Part shown: positions 25,217 through 34,120 of the stretch, one piece after another
Layout of the letters: the number at the start of each line of letters is the position of its first letter
How positions within the stretch are numbered: position 1 is the stretch's first letter
Assembly (NCBI GenBank): GCA_049302185.1
Contig: JBAQLV010000022.1
Coordinates: 1 to 64,000, forward strand
Length of the DNA: 64,000 nt
Direction: 5' to 3'
Source of the DNA: UBA1546 sp049302185
Lineage (GTDB): Bacteria > Nitrospirota > Thermodesulfovibrionia > Thermodesulfovibrionales > UBA1546
Translations under genes and position numbers: made by a program
The notes under the pieces: model-generated
The model's database searches: none
Seen by the model: the letters and a program-made list of their open reading frames with translations, nothing else
What the model was told of the DNA's origin: nothing

Positions 25217-26319
25217 CAGCAGACAGACTTTTTCATAAAGCAAGCGAGTTGAAAAACAGGGCTCGATACAAAGATGCGCTTCTGCTTTTCAAGCGGGCAA
25301 AGAGGGCATACGAAAAAGATAATATCACTGTCGGAGACTCGACTCTACGAGAAGGCAGGCTTCGCTGTTTTATGTCCATCGGTGATGTCTATCGCATGAC
25401 AGGAAAATTTGAACTTGCAGGGAAGAATTATTCTGAATCAATAAAAATAAGCAGGAAGCTGAAGGACACGACAGCTGCGGCAGATGCTGCTGTTGGGCTC
25501 GGTCTTTCAGTAAGGGGGCTTGGCAGGTGGAAGGAGGCGCTGGAGATGTTTTCCGGAGCTGAAAAGGTGTACAGAGAGAAAAAGGACAGCGAAGGAATGG
25601 CATTTGTGCTCTGGGCTAAGGGCGGCGCTTTTCGCATCAAAGGGGATGCAGCGGATTCTCTCAAGTCGTTTAAGAAATCACTCAAGCTCTTCAGAAAGCT
25701 TGGAGACAAGCATGGAATAGGCTATAACCTGTGCGGACTTGGAGGTGTGTCCAGAGTGGCAGGGCTGTTCGGCGATTCCTTTAAATACTACACTGCTGCC
25801 AATAAATTATTTTCTGAATTAAATGATACGTTTGGAGTTGCATATTCCCACTGCGGCATCGGGAATGCCCTGAGAATGAAGGCTGATTACTCAGGCGCTC
25901 TCCTTCATTTCAGAAAGGCAACAACTCTTTACAGGAAGATAGGTGATATTGTAAGTTTCTCATATACTCTCTGGAGCCTCGGCAAGACATACACCATGCT
26001 TGGCAAGCTTGATAAGGCAATGGATTATTTCAAGCAATCCTGCGGATTTTTCAAGAAGACAAAAGATCCAAGGGGGATTATATACTGCAAACTCGGCATG
26101 GGTGAGATAGAATTTTTAAGAGGCAGGCTTTCTTCTGCGCTGGTGAATCTGAATGCTGCGTTTAGAGATTCTCTTTCCGATGGATTTTCTGTGGAGAACT
26201 GCCATGCAGTCGCATTGTTATCGTTTGTAAATAAAAACAATGGAAAGAGTGGAAATAGGTGTTATAATAAACTTGGATTGAAATTGAAGTTCCAATCCAT
26301 ACCGTTTAATATTCCATAA
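25213..26319 (+). CDS. Tetratricopeptide repeat protein
   Basis: 368 residues without a signal peptide or membrane segment. It contains about seven 40-residue TPR units of the GxxxxxxGxxxxAxxxF type, such as GLGLSVRGLGRWKEALEMFSG and GNALRMKADYSGALLHFRKA. The 40-residue spacing matches the longer TPR/Fis1-like class seen in scaffolds and sensor proteins. Coupled to rpe; no specific partner can be named. Predicted cytosolic. Confidence 0.8.
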   Translation: MTADRLFHKASELKNRARYKDALLLFKRAKRAYEKDNITVGDSTLREGRLRCFMSIGDVYRMTGKFELAGKNYSESIKISRKLKDTTAAADAAVGLGLSVRGLGRWKEALEMFSGAEKVYREKKDSEGMAFVLWAKGGAFRIKGDAADSLKSFKKSLKLFRKLGDKHGIGYNLCGLGGVSRVAGLFGDSFKYYTAANKLFSELNDTFGVAYSHCGIGNALRMKADYSGALLHFRKATTLYRKIGDIVSFSYTLWSLGKTYTMLGKLDKAMDYFKQSCGFFKKTKDPRGIIYCKLGMGEIEFLRGRLSSALVNLNAAFRDSLSDGFSVENCHAVALLSFVNKNNGKSGNRCYNKLGLKLKFQSIPFNIP

Positions 26320-26322
26320 ACA

Positions 26323-26380
26323 AGTGTCAGTCAACAGTGACAGTAAACAGTTAAAAGACTGACACTGATAACTGACACTG
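26323..26380. repeat. Two-armed hairpin repeat between TPR and pgsA
   Basis: AGTGTCAGTCAACAGTGACAG pairs with ACTGATAACTGACACTG, about 22 bp with three mismatches. It is built on CAGT/ACTG units with 6-7 bp spacing. It could terminate the rpe-TPR transcript. Confidence 0.75.
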
Positions 26381-26393
26381 AAGTGGGGTTGCT

Positions 26394-26933
26394 GTGAGAG
26401 TTCTGAATCTTCCTAATTCGCTTACAATAGCAAGAATAGTAATAATCCCTCTTTTTACAATAGCGGTCATATATAAAAGATATGATTATGCGCTGTATAT
26501 GTTTATTGTTGCCGCATTAACAGATGCCCTTGACGGATTTATTGCAAGGCTTACCAATCAGAAGACAGCGCTTGGAACATTTCTTGATCCGATTGCAGAT
26601 AAGTTTCTTCTTATTACATCTTTTATAATATTTTCTATGAACGGCTGGCTGCCGAAGTGGCTGACCATAACCGTGATAAGCAGAGATGTTATCGTGATAA
26701 CAGGATGGGTGCTTGTTTATCTGATAACGCATACATCAAACGTAAAACCGACAGTAACAGGCAAGGCTGCAATAGCGATGCAGCTGGTGCTTTTATGTTA
26801 TGTGCTTCTTAATAGAAACGTAGGCTTCCTGCCTGACATCCAGAATGTGCTTATATGGCTGACAGCGGCGCTGACAATTATTTCGGGCCTGCACTATATA
26901 TACAGAGGGTTGAAATTGACAAATGCAGAATAA
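26394..26933 (+). CDS. pgsA: CDP-diacylglycerol-glycerol-3-phosphate 3-phosphatidyltransferase
   Basis: Integral membrane enzyme making phosphatidylglycerol phosphate. The CDP-alcohol phosphotransferase motif D-A-L-D-G-F-I-A-R...G-T-F-L-D-P-I-A-D is complete (about residues 43-68). N-terminal VLNLPNSLTIARIVIIPLF and several hydrophobic helices over 179 residues match PgsA. Start GTG 26394. Overlaps the next gene by 11 bp. Confidence 0.92.
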   Translation: MRVLNLPNSLTIARIVIIPLFTIAVIYKRYDYALYMFIVAALTDALDGFIARLTNQKTALGTFLDPIADKFLLITSFIIFSMNGWLPKWLTITVISRDVIVITGWVLVYLITHTSNVKPTVTGKAAIAMQLVLLCYVLLNRNVGFLPDIQNVLIWLTAALTIISGLHYIYRGLKLTNAE

Positions 26934-28230
26934 ATGCGGAGTTGAAATAGAGGCAATTATGCCGGGAAGCGTTGCAGAAACAGAAGGACTTCTGCCGGGA
27001 GATTTGCTCCTTTCAATAAACGGGCGCAGGCTTAACGACGGTATAGACTTTATGTTTTACAGGAATGAACCTGAACTGAATATTGGCGCTGTGAGAAAGG
27101 GCAAAAAAATGTCCTTAAAAGTCATGCCGAAAGAAACAGGAGACATTGGCATCACACTGAAACCTTTCAAGATAAAGAGATGCATTAATAACTGCATATT
27201 CTGTTTTGTGTCCCAGCTCCCTAAAGGACTAAGGAAATCTCTTTATATAAAAGATGAAGACTACAGGATGTCGTTCCTTTACGGCAATTATGTTACCCTC
27301 ACAAATCTGAGCGCTCAGGACAAGAAGAGGATTGCACAGCAGCGTCTGAGTCCGCTTTATATATCTGTGCACTCAACCAATAAAGTCATCCGCAATACGC
27401 TGCTTGGAAATCCTAAGGCAGGAGATGTTCTGAAGGAGCTGAAGTTCTTAAAAGAAAATAAAATCCGGATGCATGTTCAGATTGTGCTGTGTCCCGGATA
27501 CAATGATGAAAGAGAACTTCAGAGAACAATAAGGGACCTTTATGGGTTCTATCCCTATGTATCATCAATTGCTGTCGTTCCGGTTGGTATTACAATGCAC
27601 AGGAGGCAGGCAATAAAACCTGTTGAAAAAGAGGATGCAGTAAGGGCAATAGGTATCATCGACTCTTTTCAGAAACGGTTCAGGAAGAAGCACGGGGTCT
27701 CTGTTGTTTATGGCGCAGACGAGTTGTACATAAAAGGAGGAGTGAATTTCCCGGCATTAAGCGAATATGGAGAACTGCCCCAGATAGAGAATGGTGTTGG
27801 CATGGTACAGTTGTTTATGTCGCAGTCAAAAAGGATTAGCCGTCAGCTATCAGCCATCAGCCATCAGCAAAAAAAGAAATTTCTTACCTTCGCAGGGACC
27901 TCGTTTTATCCGTATCTTAAGAAAATCACAGACAGACTGCTTGAGAAAGAAGGCATAAACATAAACGTTATCCCTGTGGAAAACACTTTTTTTGGCAGGG
28001 CAATAACAGTTACAGGACTCCTGACAGGAAGGGATGTTATAAGGGCTTTGTCCGATAAGACAGACGGCTGCGAGTGCCTGTTTGTCCCTGATACTGTTAT
28101 GAGAGAGGGAGAGAATGTATTGCTTGATGACACCTCAAAGGAAGATATTGAAAATGCCCTTGGTATAAAAGTGAAGGTAATAGAATCTACACCGGAGGGC
28201 ATTATGAAAGGAATGGAGGCTGTTTGCTGA
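26923..28230 (+). CDS. DUF512 protein: PDZ-like plus radical SAM
   Basis: 435 residues. The N-terminal 70 are a PDZ-like domain (GSVAETEGLLPGDLLLSINGRRLNDG). Then comes an unusual radical SAM core with CINNCIFCF as the 4Fe-4S site, and the C-terminal DUF512 region ending in ...VIESTPEGIMKGMEAVC. The family is conserved in anaerobes; function unproven. Residues about 307-317 (RQLSAISHQQ) are encoded by a heptad tract between the family segments MVQLFMSQ and LTFAGTSFYPYL. Overlaps pgsA and aroE. Confidence 0.85.
   Translation: MQNKCGVEIEAIMPGSVAETEGLLPGDLLLSINGRRLNDGIDFMFYRNEPELNIGAVRKGKKMSLKVMPKETGDIGITLKPFKIKRCINNCIFCFVSQLPKGLRKSLYIKDEDYRMSFLYGNYVTLTNLSAQDKKRIAQQRLSPLYISVHSTNKVIRNTLLGNPKAGDVLKELKFLKENKIRMHVQIVLCPGYNDERELQRTIRDLYGFYPYVSSIAVVPVGITMHRRQAIKPVEKEDAVRAIGIIDSFQKRFRKKHGVSVVYGADELYIKGGVNFPALSEYGELPQIENGVGMVQLFMSQSKRISRQLSAISHQQKKKFLTFAGTSFYPYLKKITDRLLEKEGININVIPVENTFFGRAITVTGLLTGRDVIRALSDKTDGCECLFVPDTVMREGENVLLDDTSKEDIENALGIKVKVIESTPEGIMKGMEAVC
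27842..27869. repeat. Heptad tract inside the DUF512 gene
   Basis: GTCAGCT, ATCAGCC, ATCAGCC, ATCAGCA: four units, single arm, in frame. Confidence 0.88.
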
Positions 28231-29048
28231 AAATAAGCGGGAAGACAAAGGTGCTTGGTTTGCTTGGCTATCCTGTTGAGCATAGCCTTTCACCTACAAT
28301 GCACAACGCCGCATTTGAACACCTCAGGCTTGACTGCTGTTATGTGACATTCCCTGTTAAGCCCGGATTTTTGAAGGACGCGGTGAGGTCAGTAAGAGCG
28401 CTTAATCTTGCAGGGGTAAATGTGACGATGCCGCATAAAGAGAACGTTATCCCTTTGCTTGACGGAGTAGATGCCGATGCCTCTTTTATAGGAGCTGTTA
28501 ATACAATAGTTAACAGTAACGGGAAATTGATAGGATACAACACTGACGGAAGAGGTTTTATGAGGTCATTATCCGAGGCACAGATAGCAGTTAACAAAAA
28601 GAATGTCCTGATACTCGGAGCAGGCGGAGCTTCGCGGGCAATAGGTTATTACCTAAGCAAGAAGGCATCGGGATTATTCTTATATGACATTGATAAGAAA
28701 AAGGCAGGAAAACTCATAAGGGCTCTGAAAAAAATAAACAATAACGTATATTCAGCAGAGAACATAAATAACCTGGACAAATACGATGTAATTATAAACG
28801 CAACTCCTCTCGGGCTGAGGAAGAACGACCCTGTTCCTGTGGATGTTCGTCTGCTTAAACCAAGACATATAGTCTGCGACCTGATTTATAAGAAGACCGT
28901 GCTGCTTGATAAAGCGGCAAAGAAAGGCTGTAGGACTCTTAACGGGCTCGGCATGCTTTTATGGCAGGGCGCATTTGCATTTGAATTATGGACAGGCAAA
29001 AAACCGCCTGTTGAGGTGATGCTAAAAGCGCTGGTTGAGAATATTTAA
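28224..29048 (+). CDS. aroE: Shikimate dehydrogenase
   Basis: NADPH-dependent reduction of 3-dehydroshikimate to shikimate in chorismate synthesis, which also feeds MqnA. Substrate motifs: GYPVEHSLSPTMHNAAF, VTMPHKENV with the catalytic Lys (about 72), NTDGRGF. NADP site: LGAGGASRAIGYYL. C-terminal NGLGMLLWQGAFAFELWTG is typical. Start TTG 28224 follows GGAGG and overlaps the DUF512 stop. 274 residues, normal length. Confidence 0.94.
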   Translation: MLKISGKTKVLGLLGYPVEHSLSPTMHNAAFEHLRLDCCYVTFPVKPGFLKDAVRSVRALNLAGVNVTMPHKENVIPLLDGVDADASFIGAVNTIVNSNGKLIGYNTDGRGFMRSLSEAQIAVNKKNVLILGAGGASRAIGYYLSKKASGLFLYDIDKKKAGKLIRALKKINNNVYSAENINNLDKYDVIINATPLGLRKNDPVPVDVRLLKPRHIVCDLIYKKTVLLDKAAKKGCRTLNGLGMLLWQGAFAFELWTGKKPPVEVMLKALVENI

Positions 29049-29148
29049 AAATTCCGCTCCTCTTAATTCAGATGTTATCTGAGAACCTCAGCCAAAAGAC
29101 ATGGCTAAATTTGGGTAATTTTCACATCTGTTTTATTTTACGAAATGA

Positions 29149-29154
29149 TATAAT
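29149..29154 (+). promoter_or_regulatory. Candidate -10 box upstream of the TPR gene
   Basis: TATAAT 31 bases before the ATG at 29185; the -35 region is poor. Consistent with a new transcription unit after aroE. Confidence 0.35.
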
Positions 29155-29184
29155 CTTGCTATAACTTAAGCAAGGGGGTATATC

Positions 29185-30384
29185 ATGGCGACTTTGAATC
29201 ATCACATACGTGCAATAGTCATAGCCCTTGTCATCGTTTTTCTATCTTTCGCAGTTCCTTCCCATGCAGAGAAAGTCACCTTCGTAAAAGAATACACCTA
29301 TCAGGCGAGCGAGCTTGACAGCAAGGCGTCATGCAGAACTATTTCGCTTGAGATGGTGAAGAGACTGCTTCTTGAAGAACTCGGCACATATTTGATAAGC
29401 GAGACAGAGGTAAAGGATTTTAAGCTAACAAAAGAACAGGTAAAAACCTACAGCGCAGGAATTGTAGGCGCTGAGATTATAGAGGATAAGTGGGATGGGA
29501 AAACCTATTGGCTTAAGGCAAGAGTCTCAGCAGACCCCAAGGAAGTATCAAAGGCATTAAAGAAAATAATGGATGACCCGTTTAAGGGAAAAGAACTTGA
29601 AGAGACGAGGAAAAAGGCTGAGGAACTGACCAAAGAGGTGGAGAGACTGAACAAAGAGCTTGCTAAAGCTACGAATAAACAACCGAGCAAGAAAATTCAG
29701 CAGGAATATAAAACAGCGATACAGGGATTAAGTGCGGTTGAGTGGCTTGATAAGGGCAATGAGTCAGCTATGAAAGGAAGGTATGAAAGAGCAATAGAGG
29801 CATACAGTAAAGCCATTGAATTAAAGCCAGATTATGTAGAGGCGTATAGCGAGCGTGGACTTGCTTATGACAATATTGGCAATCATCAACAGGCGATTAA
29901 TGACCTCACTAAAGCCATTAAATTAGAACCCGATGCTGCAAATGTTTACCTTGTTCGCGGCTTTGCTTATGGCAAGCTTGCTAACTATCAACAGGCGATT
30001 AAGGACTTCACTAAAGTCATCGAATTAGAACCTGATTATACATTGGCTTATAATAATCGCGGCTTTGCTTATAGCAAGCTTGGCAATTATCAACAGGCGA
30101 TTAAGGACTACAATAGAGCAATTAAATTAGAACCTGATGAGGCATATCATTACAATGATCGTGGCATTGTATATAAAAATCTTGGCAATTATCAGCAGGC
30201 GATAAAGGATTTTTATAAAGCCATTGAACTTAAACCTGAGTATGCAGAGGCGTATTACAGTCGGGGACTTGTTTATGGCAAGCTCGGTAACTATCAACAC
30301 AAAATTAAGGACTTGCAAATAGCTGCACGACTCGGATTTAAGACTGCACAAGACGCGCTGCTTAAAATGGGAGAAAAGTGGTAA
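29185..30384 (+). CDS. Secreted protein with coiled coil and TPR array
   Basis: 399 residues. The signal peptide (IVIALVIVFLSFAVPSHA|EK) predicts periplasmic location. Residues about 30-135 form an unrecognised domain (KEYTYQASELDSKASCRTISLEMVKRLL). Residues about 135-165 are a Lys/Glu-rich coiled coil (KELEETRKKAEELTKEVERL). Six TPRs follow, about 186-390, each 34 residues, with near-identical cores GNYQQAIKDF. The DNA is repetitive with a 102-bp period, indicating recent TPR duplication and scope for copy-number change. RBS AAGGGGG precedes ATG. Probable periplasmic scaffold. Confidence 0.8.
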   Translation: MATLNHHIRAIVIALVIVFLSFAVPSHAEKVTFVKEYTYQASELDSKASCRTISLEMVKRLLLEELGTYLISETEVKDFKLTKEQVKTYSAGIVGAEIIEDKWDGKTYWLKARVSADPKEVSKALKKIMDDPFKGKELEETRKKAEELTKEVERLNKELAKATNKQPSKKIQQEYKTAIQGLSAVEWLDKGNESAMKGRYERAIEAYSKAIELKPDYVEAYSERGLAYDNIGNHQQAINDLTKAIKLEPDAANVYLVRGFAYGKLANYQQAIKDFTKVIELEPDYTLAYNNRGFAYSKLGNYQQAIKDYNRAIKLEPDEAYHYNDRGIVYKNLGNYQQAIKDFYKAIELKPEYAEAYYSRGLVYGKLGNYQHKIKDLQIAARLGFKTAQDALLKMGEKW

Positions 30385-30422
30385 TCGTTCAATATATGCT
30401 TTAACGCATAAAATAAAATAAA

Positions 30423-31055
30423 ATGAATAAAAGCTGTACATATTGTGCAAATGGAAATGGTGAGACAGACGACCATATACCTCCCAAAGGGTTTTTTCAA
30501 AAAAAGCTTCCTAATAATGCTCAATTAATTACTGTACCCTGTTGTGAAAATTGCCGAGAGAAGGATCAGCAGGATGACGGGTTCGTTAGAAATTTATTTT
30601 GCTCATTTTGGGATACCGAAGCTCATCCTGTTGTTGAGACGGATGTTGCTCATCGCCGGAATCGTTCTTTTTTGCATGATCGAACTTTAGCGCAGCAACA
30701 AGCTGATACTTTAGTCACTGTAGATATACATACACCCGCAGGTATTTATGTCGGGACCAACCGAGCGTACGATTTAGATCAACCTATCATTGATAGATTT
30801 ATCGAACGTACATGTCGGGCAGTACTTTTTGAGGCATTTAACGTATCTTATTCCCCTGCAAAATTCGAATGGCAAAAAAATCCATGGATACCCCAAAATG
30901 TCCCACCGAGATCTAAGCAAAGGAATATTCTCGATGTATTCCATTATTTAGCAATACCTACATCTAAAAATGCGCATTATTGGGTTATATTAACCTTCTA
31001 TAAAAGATTCCGTATTTGGGGGAAATTCGAAACTGTTGAGAAAACAACCGACTAA
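30423..31055 (+). CDS. Uncharacterised protein with HNH-like zinc-ribbon N-terminus
   Basis: 210 residues. CTYCANGNGETDDHIPPKGFF followed by CCENCREKDQQDD has the C-x2-C...DHxxP...C-x2-C layout of HNH/treble-clef nucleases, though the second catalytic His is not obvious. The remainder has no family I recognise. A/T-rich and with codon use unlike the neighbouring core genes, it opens an accessory patch containing toxin-antitoxin-like genes. Nuclease or zinc-binding regulator are both possible. Confidence 0.6.
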   Translation: MNKSCTYCANGNGETDDHIPPKGFFQKKLPNNAQLITVPCCENCREKDQQDDGFVRNLFCSFWDTEAHPVVETDVAHRRNRSFLHDRTLAQQQADTLVTVDIHTPAGIYVGTNRAYDLDQPIIDRFIERTCRAVLFEAFNVSYSPAKFEWQKNPWIPQNVPPRSKQRNILDVFHYLAIPTSKNAHYWVILTFYKRFRIWGKFETVEKTTD

Positions 31056-31062
31056 TGCCACC

Positions 31063-31102
31063 CACATTTTTTATCTGCTGCGGGAAGTCGGGTAGCCTGT
31101 GC
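31063..31102 (+). repeat. Left boundary direct repeat of the 31-32 kb accessory cassette
   Basis: CACATTTTTTATCTGCTGCGGGAAGTCGGG here is matched at 32182-32219 by CACATTTTTATATGATGCGGGAAATCGGG, in the same orientation with a few mismatches and one length difference. The two copies bracket three small genes. Confidence 0.65.
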
Positions 31103-31242
31103 TTTTATAAAATAAATGGCAAGGTGTTACACCGCCCCTTTTCTCATCGCACTCAGAAACACCTTCGGACGCAGGAGAGTGCAACTGATTTAATTACTAA
31201 TATCATGGCAATGCTGCTTGCCATTAAAGTATAATTAAGTAA

Positions 31243-31557
31243 ATGAACAGGAATGTATTACAAAGCGCAATTGAAAATGGTTATATTGAGTGGCAGAGGC
31301 ATTCTCTTGAAAGAATGTTTGAAAGAGGGATTTCAAGAGAAGACGTTAAGGAGATTCTAAGAAAGGGAGAAATCATTGAGGACTATCCTGATGATAAGCC
31401 GTATCCGAGCGCATTATTTTTAGGATGGATAAACGAAGAACCTCTCCATGTTGTTGCAGCGATTGACTTATTAACAGGATGGGGTTTTGTTATTACAGCA
31501 TATAAGCCTGATTTAGAGCATTTTGAATCAGATTATAAGACAAGGAGGCAAAAATGA
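31243..31557 (+). CDS. DUF4258 domain protein (putative toxin)
   Basis: 104 residues; IEWQRHSLERMFERGISREDVKEILRKGEIIEDYPDDKPYP is the DUF4258 fold, related to RelE/MqsR-like small RNases, and ends LTGWGFVITAYKPD. It overlaps by 4 bp a YgiT-type zinc-finger gene, the order seen in MqsR-MqsA-like toxin-antitoxin pairs. mRNA cleavage is inferred, not shown. Confidence 0.78.
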   Translation: MNRNVLQSAIENGYIEWQRHSLERMFERGISREDVKEILRKGEIIEDYPDDKPYPSALFLGWINEEPLHVVAAIDLLTGWGFVITAYKPDLEHFESDYKTRRQK

Positions 31558-31796
31558 CATTCAAGAACTTCCCCGATAAATGCCCGCTTTGCGGAGGCGC
31601 AAAAAAGGAAGGGAAAACTACGTTTACTGTTGACTTAGGCTTTGGAGTGGTGGTAGTAAGAGACGTGCCCGCAACTGTGTGCGCACAGTGCGGCGCAGAC
31701 TGGATCGAAGATGCCATTTCTGCAAGGTTAGAAGGAATTGTGAACGAGGCGCGTAAGAGACATCATCTGGTTGAAGTTACAACGATGACTGCATAG
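31554..31796 (+). CDS. YgiT-type zinc-finger protein (putative antitoxin)
   Basis: 80 residues. CPLCGG and CAQCGADW give a C-x2-C...C-x2-C zinc ribbon as in the N-terminus of MqsA/YgiT, with VVVVRDVPATVC between. It lacks the helix-turn-helix of full MqsA; a separate HigA-like HTH gene follows 47 bp later. Likely neutralises the DUF4258 protein. Confidence 0.8.
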   Translation: MTFKNFPDKCPLCGGAKKEGKTTFTVDLGFGVVVVRDVPATVCAQCGADWIEDAISARLEGIVNEARKRHHLVEVTTMTA

Positions 31797-31843
31797 CATG
31801 TTTTTGAGCCGATTAAGGCATAAATCATTGTTTAGGTGATATT

Positions 31844-32152
31844 ATGAGATATTTAAAAAACATTCATCCAGGTGAAGTGCTTAAAGAGGAATTTTTAGAG
31901 CCAATGGGAATATCTGTTTATCGTTTGTCTAAAGAAACAGGACTTTCAGAGACAAGGTTAAGTCAGATAATCAAAGGCAACAGAAGCATTACGGCTGAGA
32001 CTGCGGTAAAACTTGGGAAATTCTTCGGTGTCCCTGCGGAATTTTGGATGAATTTACAGGCGTTTTATGACATTGAAGAAGCACAGAAGCTGCACAAAAA
32101 AGAGATTGAATCCATACATTCATTTCACGAACTTAAACACGCAGCGGCATAA
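31844..32152 (+). CDS. higA: HigA-family antitoxin / XRE regulator
   Basis: 102 residues: NIHPGEVLKEEFLEPMGISVYRLSKETGLSETRLSQIIKGNRSITAETAVKLGKFFG is the HigA-type HTH, ending FWMNLQAFYDIEEAQK. No HigB toxin is adjacent, so it is either an orphan or works with the DUF4258/YgiT pair as the DNA-binding arm. Confidence 0.88.
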   Translation: MRYLKNIHPGEVLKEEFLEPMGISVYRLSKETGLSETRLSQIIKGNRSITAETAVKLGKFFGVPAEFWMNLQAFYDIEEAQKLHKKEIESIHSFHELKHAAA

Positions 32153-32181
32153 ATTTAATCCATAGTCCATAATCTGACAGG

Positions 32182-32219
32182 CACATTTTTATATGATGCG
32201 GGAAATCGGGAAGTTAGCT
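32182..32219 (+). repeat. Right boundary direct repeat of the accessory cassette
   Basis: Partner of 31063-31102. It lies 61 bp upstream of tRNA-Gly. Confidence 0.65.
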
Positions 32220-32280
32220 ATTTATCTATAAGTTCCTCTCTGTGAAAGTATATGTTATAATGCCTTGTATCTCTCAATCT

Positions 32281-32355
<75 letters not shown>

Positions 32356-32442
32356 TAAATAATTAATTCTTAACGCATTGATGTGCAAAACAGGTATGCT
32401 TTTTGCTTTACATGACGAAACCTGTGTGATAAAATTCAAGAT

Positions 32443-32952
32443 ATGAAAAGGAAATCGCTGCTCGTTCTGTCTCTGCTTTCGCTATTGGCACTTTTTTTGC
32501 TTTTAGGCAATAACAGGGAACTGGAGAAGGACCTGCTGTTAAAAGGAGGTTCTTTTTTAGAGGGCTTGAAAATTGTCCATAAAAAAAATGGAACCAGTAT
32601 GTGGACGCTCAATGCCAGCAGGGCAGATATTATAGAAGGCAGTGACAGGGTAAAACTTAACGACGTAGTTTTGAGGGTTGAAAATAAAGAAATGACAATA
32701 TACTCGCCAGAGGGATTTTATAATATGGAAAGCAGAGACCTGACTCTGAACGGAAAGATAAGGGCGGTTTCTAAGGGATATACAATTATAACCGAATCTG
32801 TGGAGTGGAACCAGTCCAAGGGAGAGATTAAGACGAAAGAGGCTGTGAAGATTGAGAGTAAGAAATTTAATGTTGAAGGAGTCGGCATGGAGGCTGATTC
32901 AGAACAGAAAGTGAGGATACTGAAAAATGTTAAGGCAACTTTTTATCGTTAG
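32443..32952 (+). CDS. lptC: LPS export protein LptC
   Basis: Bitopic inner-membrane protein that passes LPS from LptBFG to LptA. One N-terminal helix (SLLVLSLLSLLALFLLLG) then a beta-jellyroll periplasmic domain with repeating strands such as GTSMWTLNASRADI and DVVLRVENKEMTIYSPEGFY. 169 residues. It starts the classic lptC-lptA-lptB-rpoN-hpf-rapZ order and overlaps lptA by 26 bp. Confidence 0.88.
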   Translation: MKRKSLLVLSLLSLLALFLLLGNNRELEKDLLLKGGSFLEGLKIVHKKNGTSMWTLNASRADIIEGSDRVKLNDVVLRVENKEMTIYSPEGFYNMESRDLTLNGKIRAVSKGYTIITESVEWNQSKGEIKTKEAVKIESKKFNVEGVGMEADSEQKVRILKNVKATFYR

Positions 32953-33397
32953 TGTCTTTATTAGTGTTGTTCTGGCAGGCAGTATATTTGCCGAGGAGAA
33001 AACAGAACAGATAAAAGGGCCTATAGTAATAACTTCGCAGACACTTTTGTCGGATAATAAGGCTCGTACTGCCCTTTTTGAAGGCTCTGTCGTTGCAAAG
33101 ACTGAAAACATGACGCTTTACTCTGATAAAATGCTTGTTTATTATGCGGAAGGAAGCGGAAATGTGACAAAGATAGAAGCAGAGGGCAGGGTGAAGCTCG
33201 TTAAAAAAGACCTTGTTGTTACATCAAAGGTTGCAAACTATTTCGCAGATGAGGAAAAGATCATCTTTACCGGTGAGCCGAAGGCAGTGCAGAAAGGCGA
33301 TATTATTACAGGGACAAAAATGACATACTGGATGAATGAAGACCGTTCTTTTGTAGAGAACAGCAGGGTATTGCTTGAAAATAAAAAAGGGAAATAG
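32927..33397 (+). CDS. lptA: LPS transport periplasmic protein LptA
   Basis: 156 residues: signal peptide (LFIVSVFISVVLAGSIFA|EE), then the OstA-like beta-jellyroll with repeating strands (PIVITSQTLLSDNKARTALFEG, NVTKIEAEGRVKLVKK). It forms the periplasmic bridge carrying LPS from LptC to the outer-membrane LptDE complex. Immediately followed by lptB with no gap. Confidence 0.88.
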   Translation: MLRQLFIVSVFISVVLAGSIFAEEKTEQIKGPIVITSQTLLSDNKARTALFEGSVVAKTENMTLYSDKMLVYYAEGSGNVTKIEAEGRVKLVKKDLVVTSKVANYFADEEKIIFTGEPKAVQKGDIITGTKMTYWMNEDRSFVENSRVLLENKKGK

Positions 33398-34120
33398 ATG
33401 CATATTCTTGAAGTAAAGGAAATCACAAAAAACTACGGCAAAAGATGTGTTGTAAGAAATCTCAGCTTATACGTAACCACAGGCGAGATTGTAGGTCTGC
33501 TCGGGCCAAACGGAGCAGGCAAGACAACAACTTTTTATATGATTGTCGGAATGATAAAGCCTGAGAACGGCAGTATTTTCCTTGACGGCGAGGATATCGG
33601 CCAGCTCCCGATGTATCAGAAGGCGCGCAGGGGAATAGGCTATCTCCCGCAGGAACCGTCCATATTCAGAAAGCTTACAGTAAGGGATAATCTCAGGGCA
33701 GTGCTTGAAATAAAAGGTTATCCTGACGCAGATATTGCCGGCATGGTGGAGGACCTGCTTGATGAGTTCAATCTCAGGGGGTTTGCAGACAGGAATGGTT
33801 ACAGGCTTTCAGGCGGGGAACGAAGAAGGACAGAGATAGCAAGGGCGCTTGCGCTGAAACCTACGTTTATACTCTTTGATGAACCATTTACAGGCATTGA
33901 CCCGATTGCGATAATAGAGCTTAAAAAAATGCTGACCTATCTTAAGAATAAAGGTCTCGGCATACTTATAACAGACCATAATGTAAGGGATACGCTTTCA
34001 ATAACAGACAGGGCATACATAATAAATAACGGTGAAGTGCTTGCAGAGGGCGCGCCTGAAACGATAATCGCTAACCCTCAGGTAAAAGAGGCATATCTTG
34101 GAGAGGAATTCAGGCTTTAA
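33398..34120 (+). CDS. lptB: LPS export ATPase LptB
   Basis: ABC ATPase powering LPS extraction with LptFG. Walker A GPNGAGKTTTF (about 37), Q-loop LPQEPSIFR, signature LSGGERRRTEIARALAL (about 137), Walker B FILFDEPFTGIDP, H-loop ITDHNVRDT. 240 residues, as usual. LptF and LptG are not in the window. The stop shares its last base with the rpoN start. Confidence 0.96.
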   Translation: MHILEVKEITKNYGKRCVVRNLSLYVTTGEIVGLLGPNGAGKTTTFYMIVGMIKPENGSIFLDGEDIGQLPMYQKARRGIGYLPQEPSIFRKLTVRDNLRAVLEIKGYPDADIAGMVEDLLDEFNLRGFADRNGYRLSGGERRRTEIARALALKPTFILFDEPFTGIDPIAIIELKKMLTYLKNKGLGILITDHNVRDTLSITDRAYIINNGEVLAEGAPETIIANPQVKEAYLGEEFRL

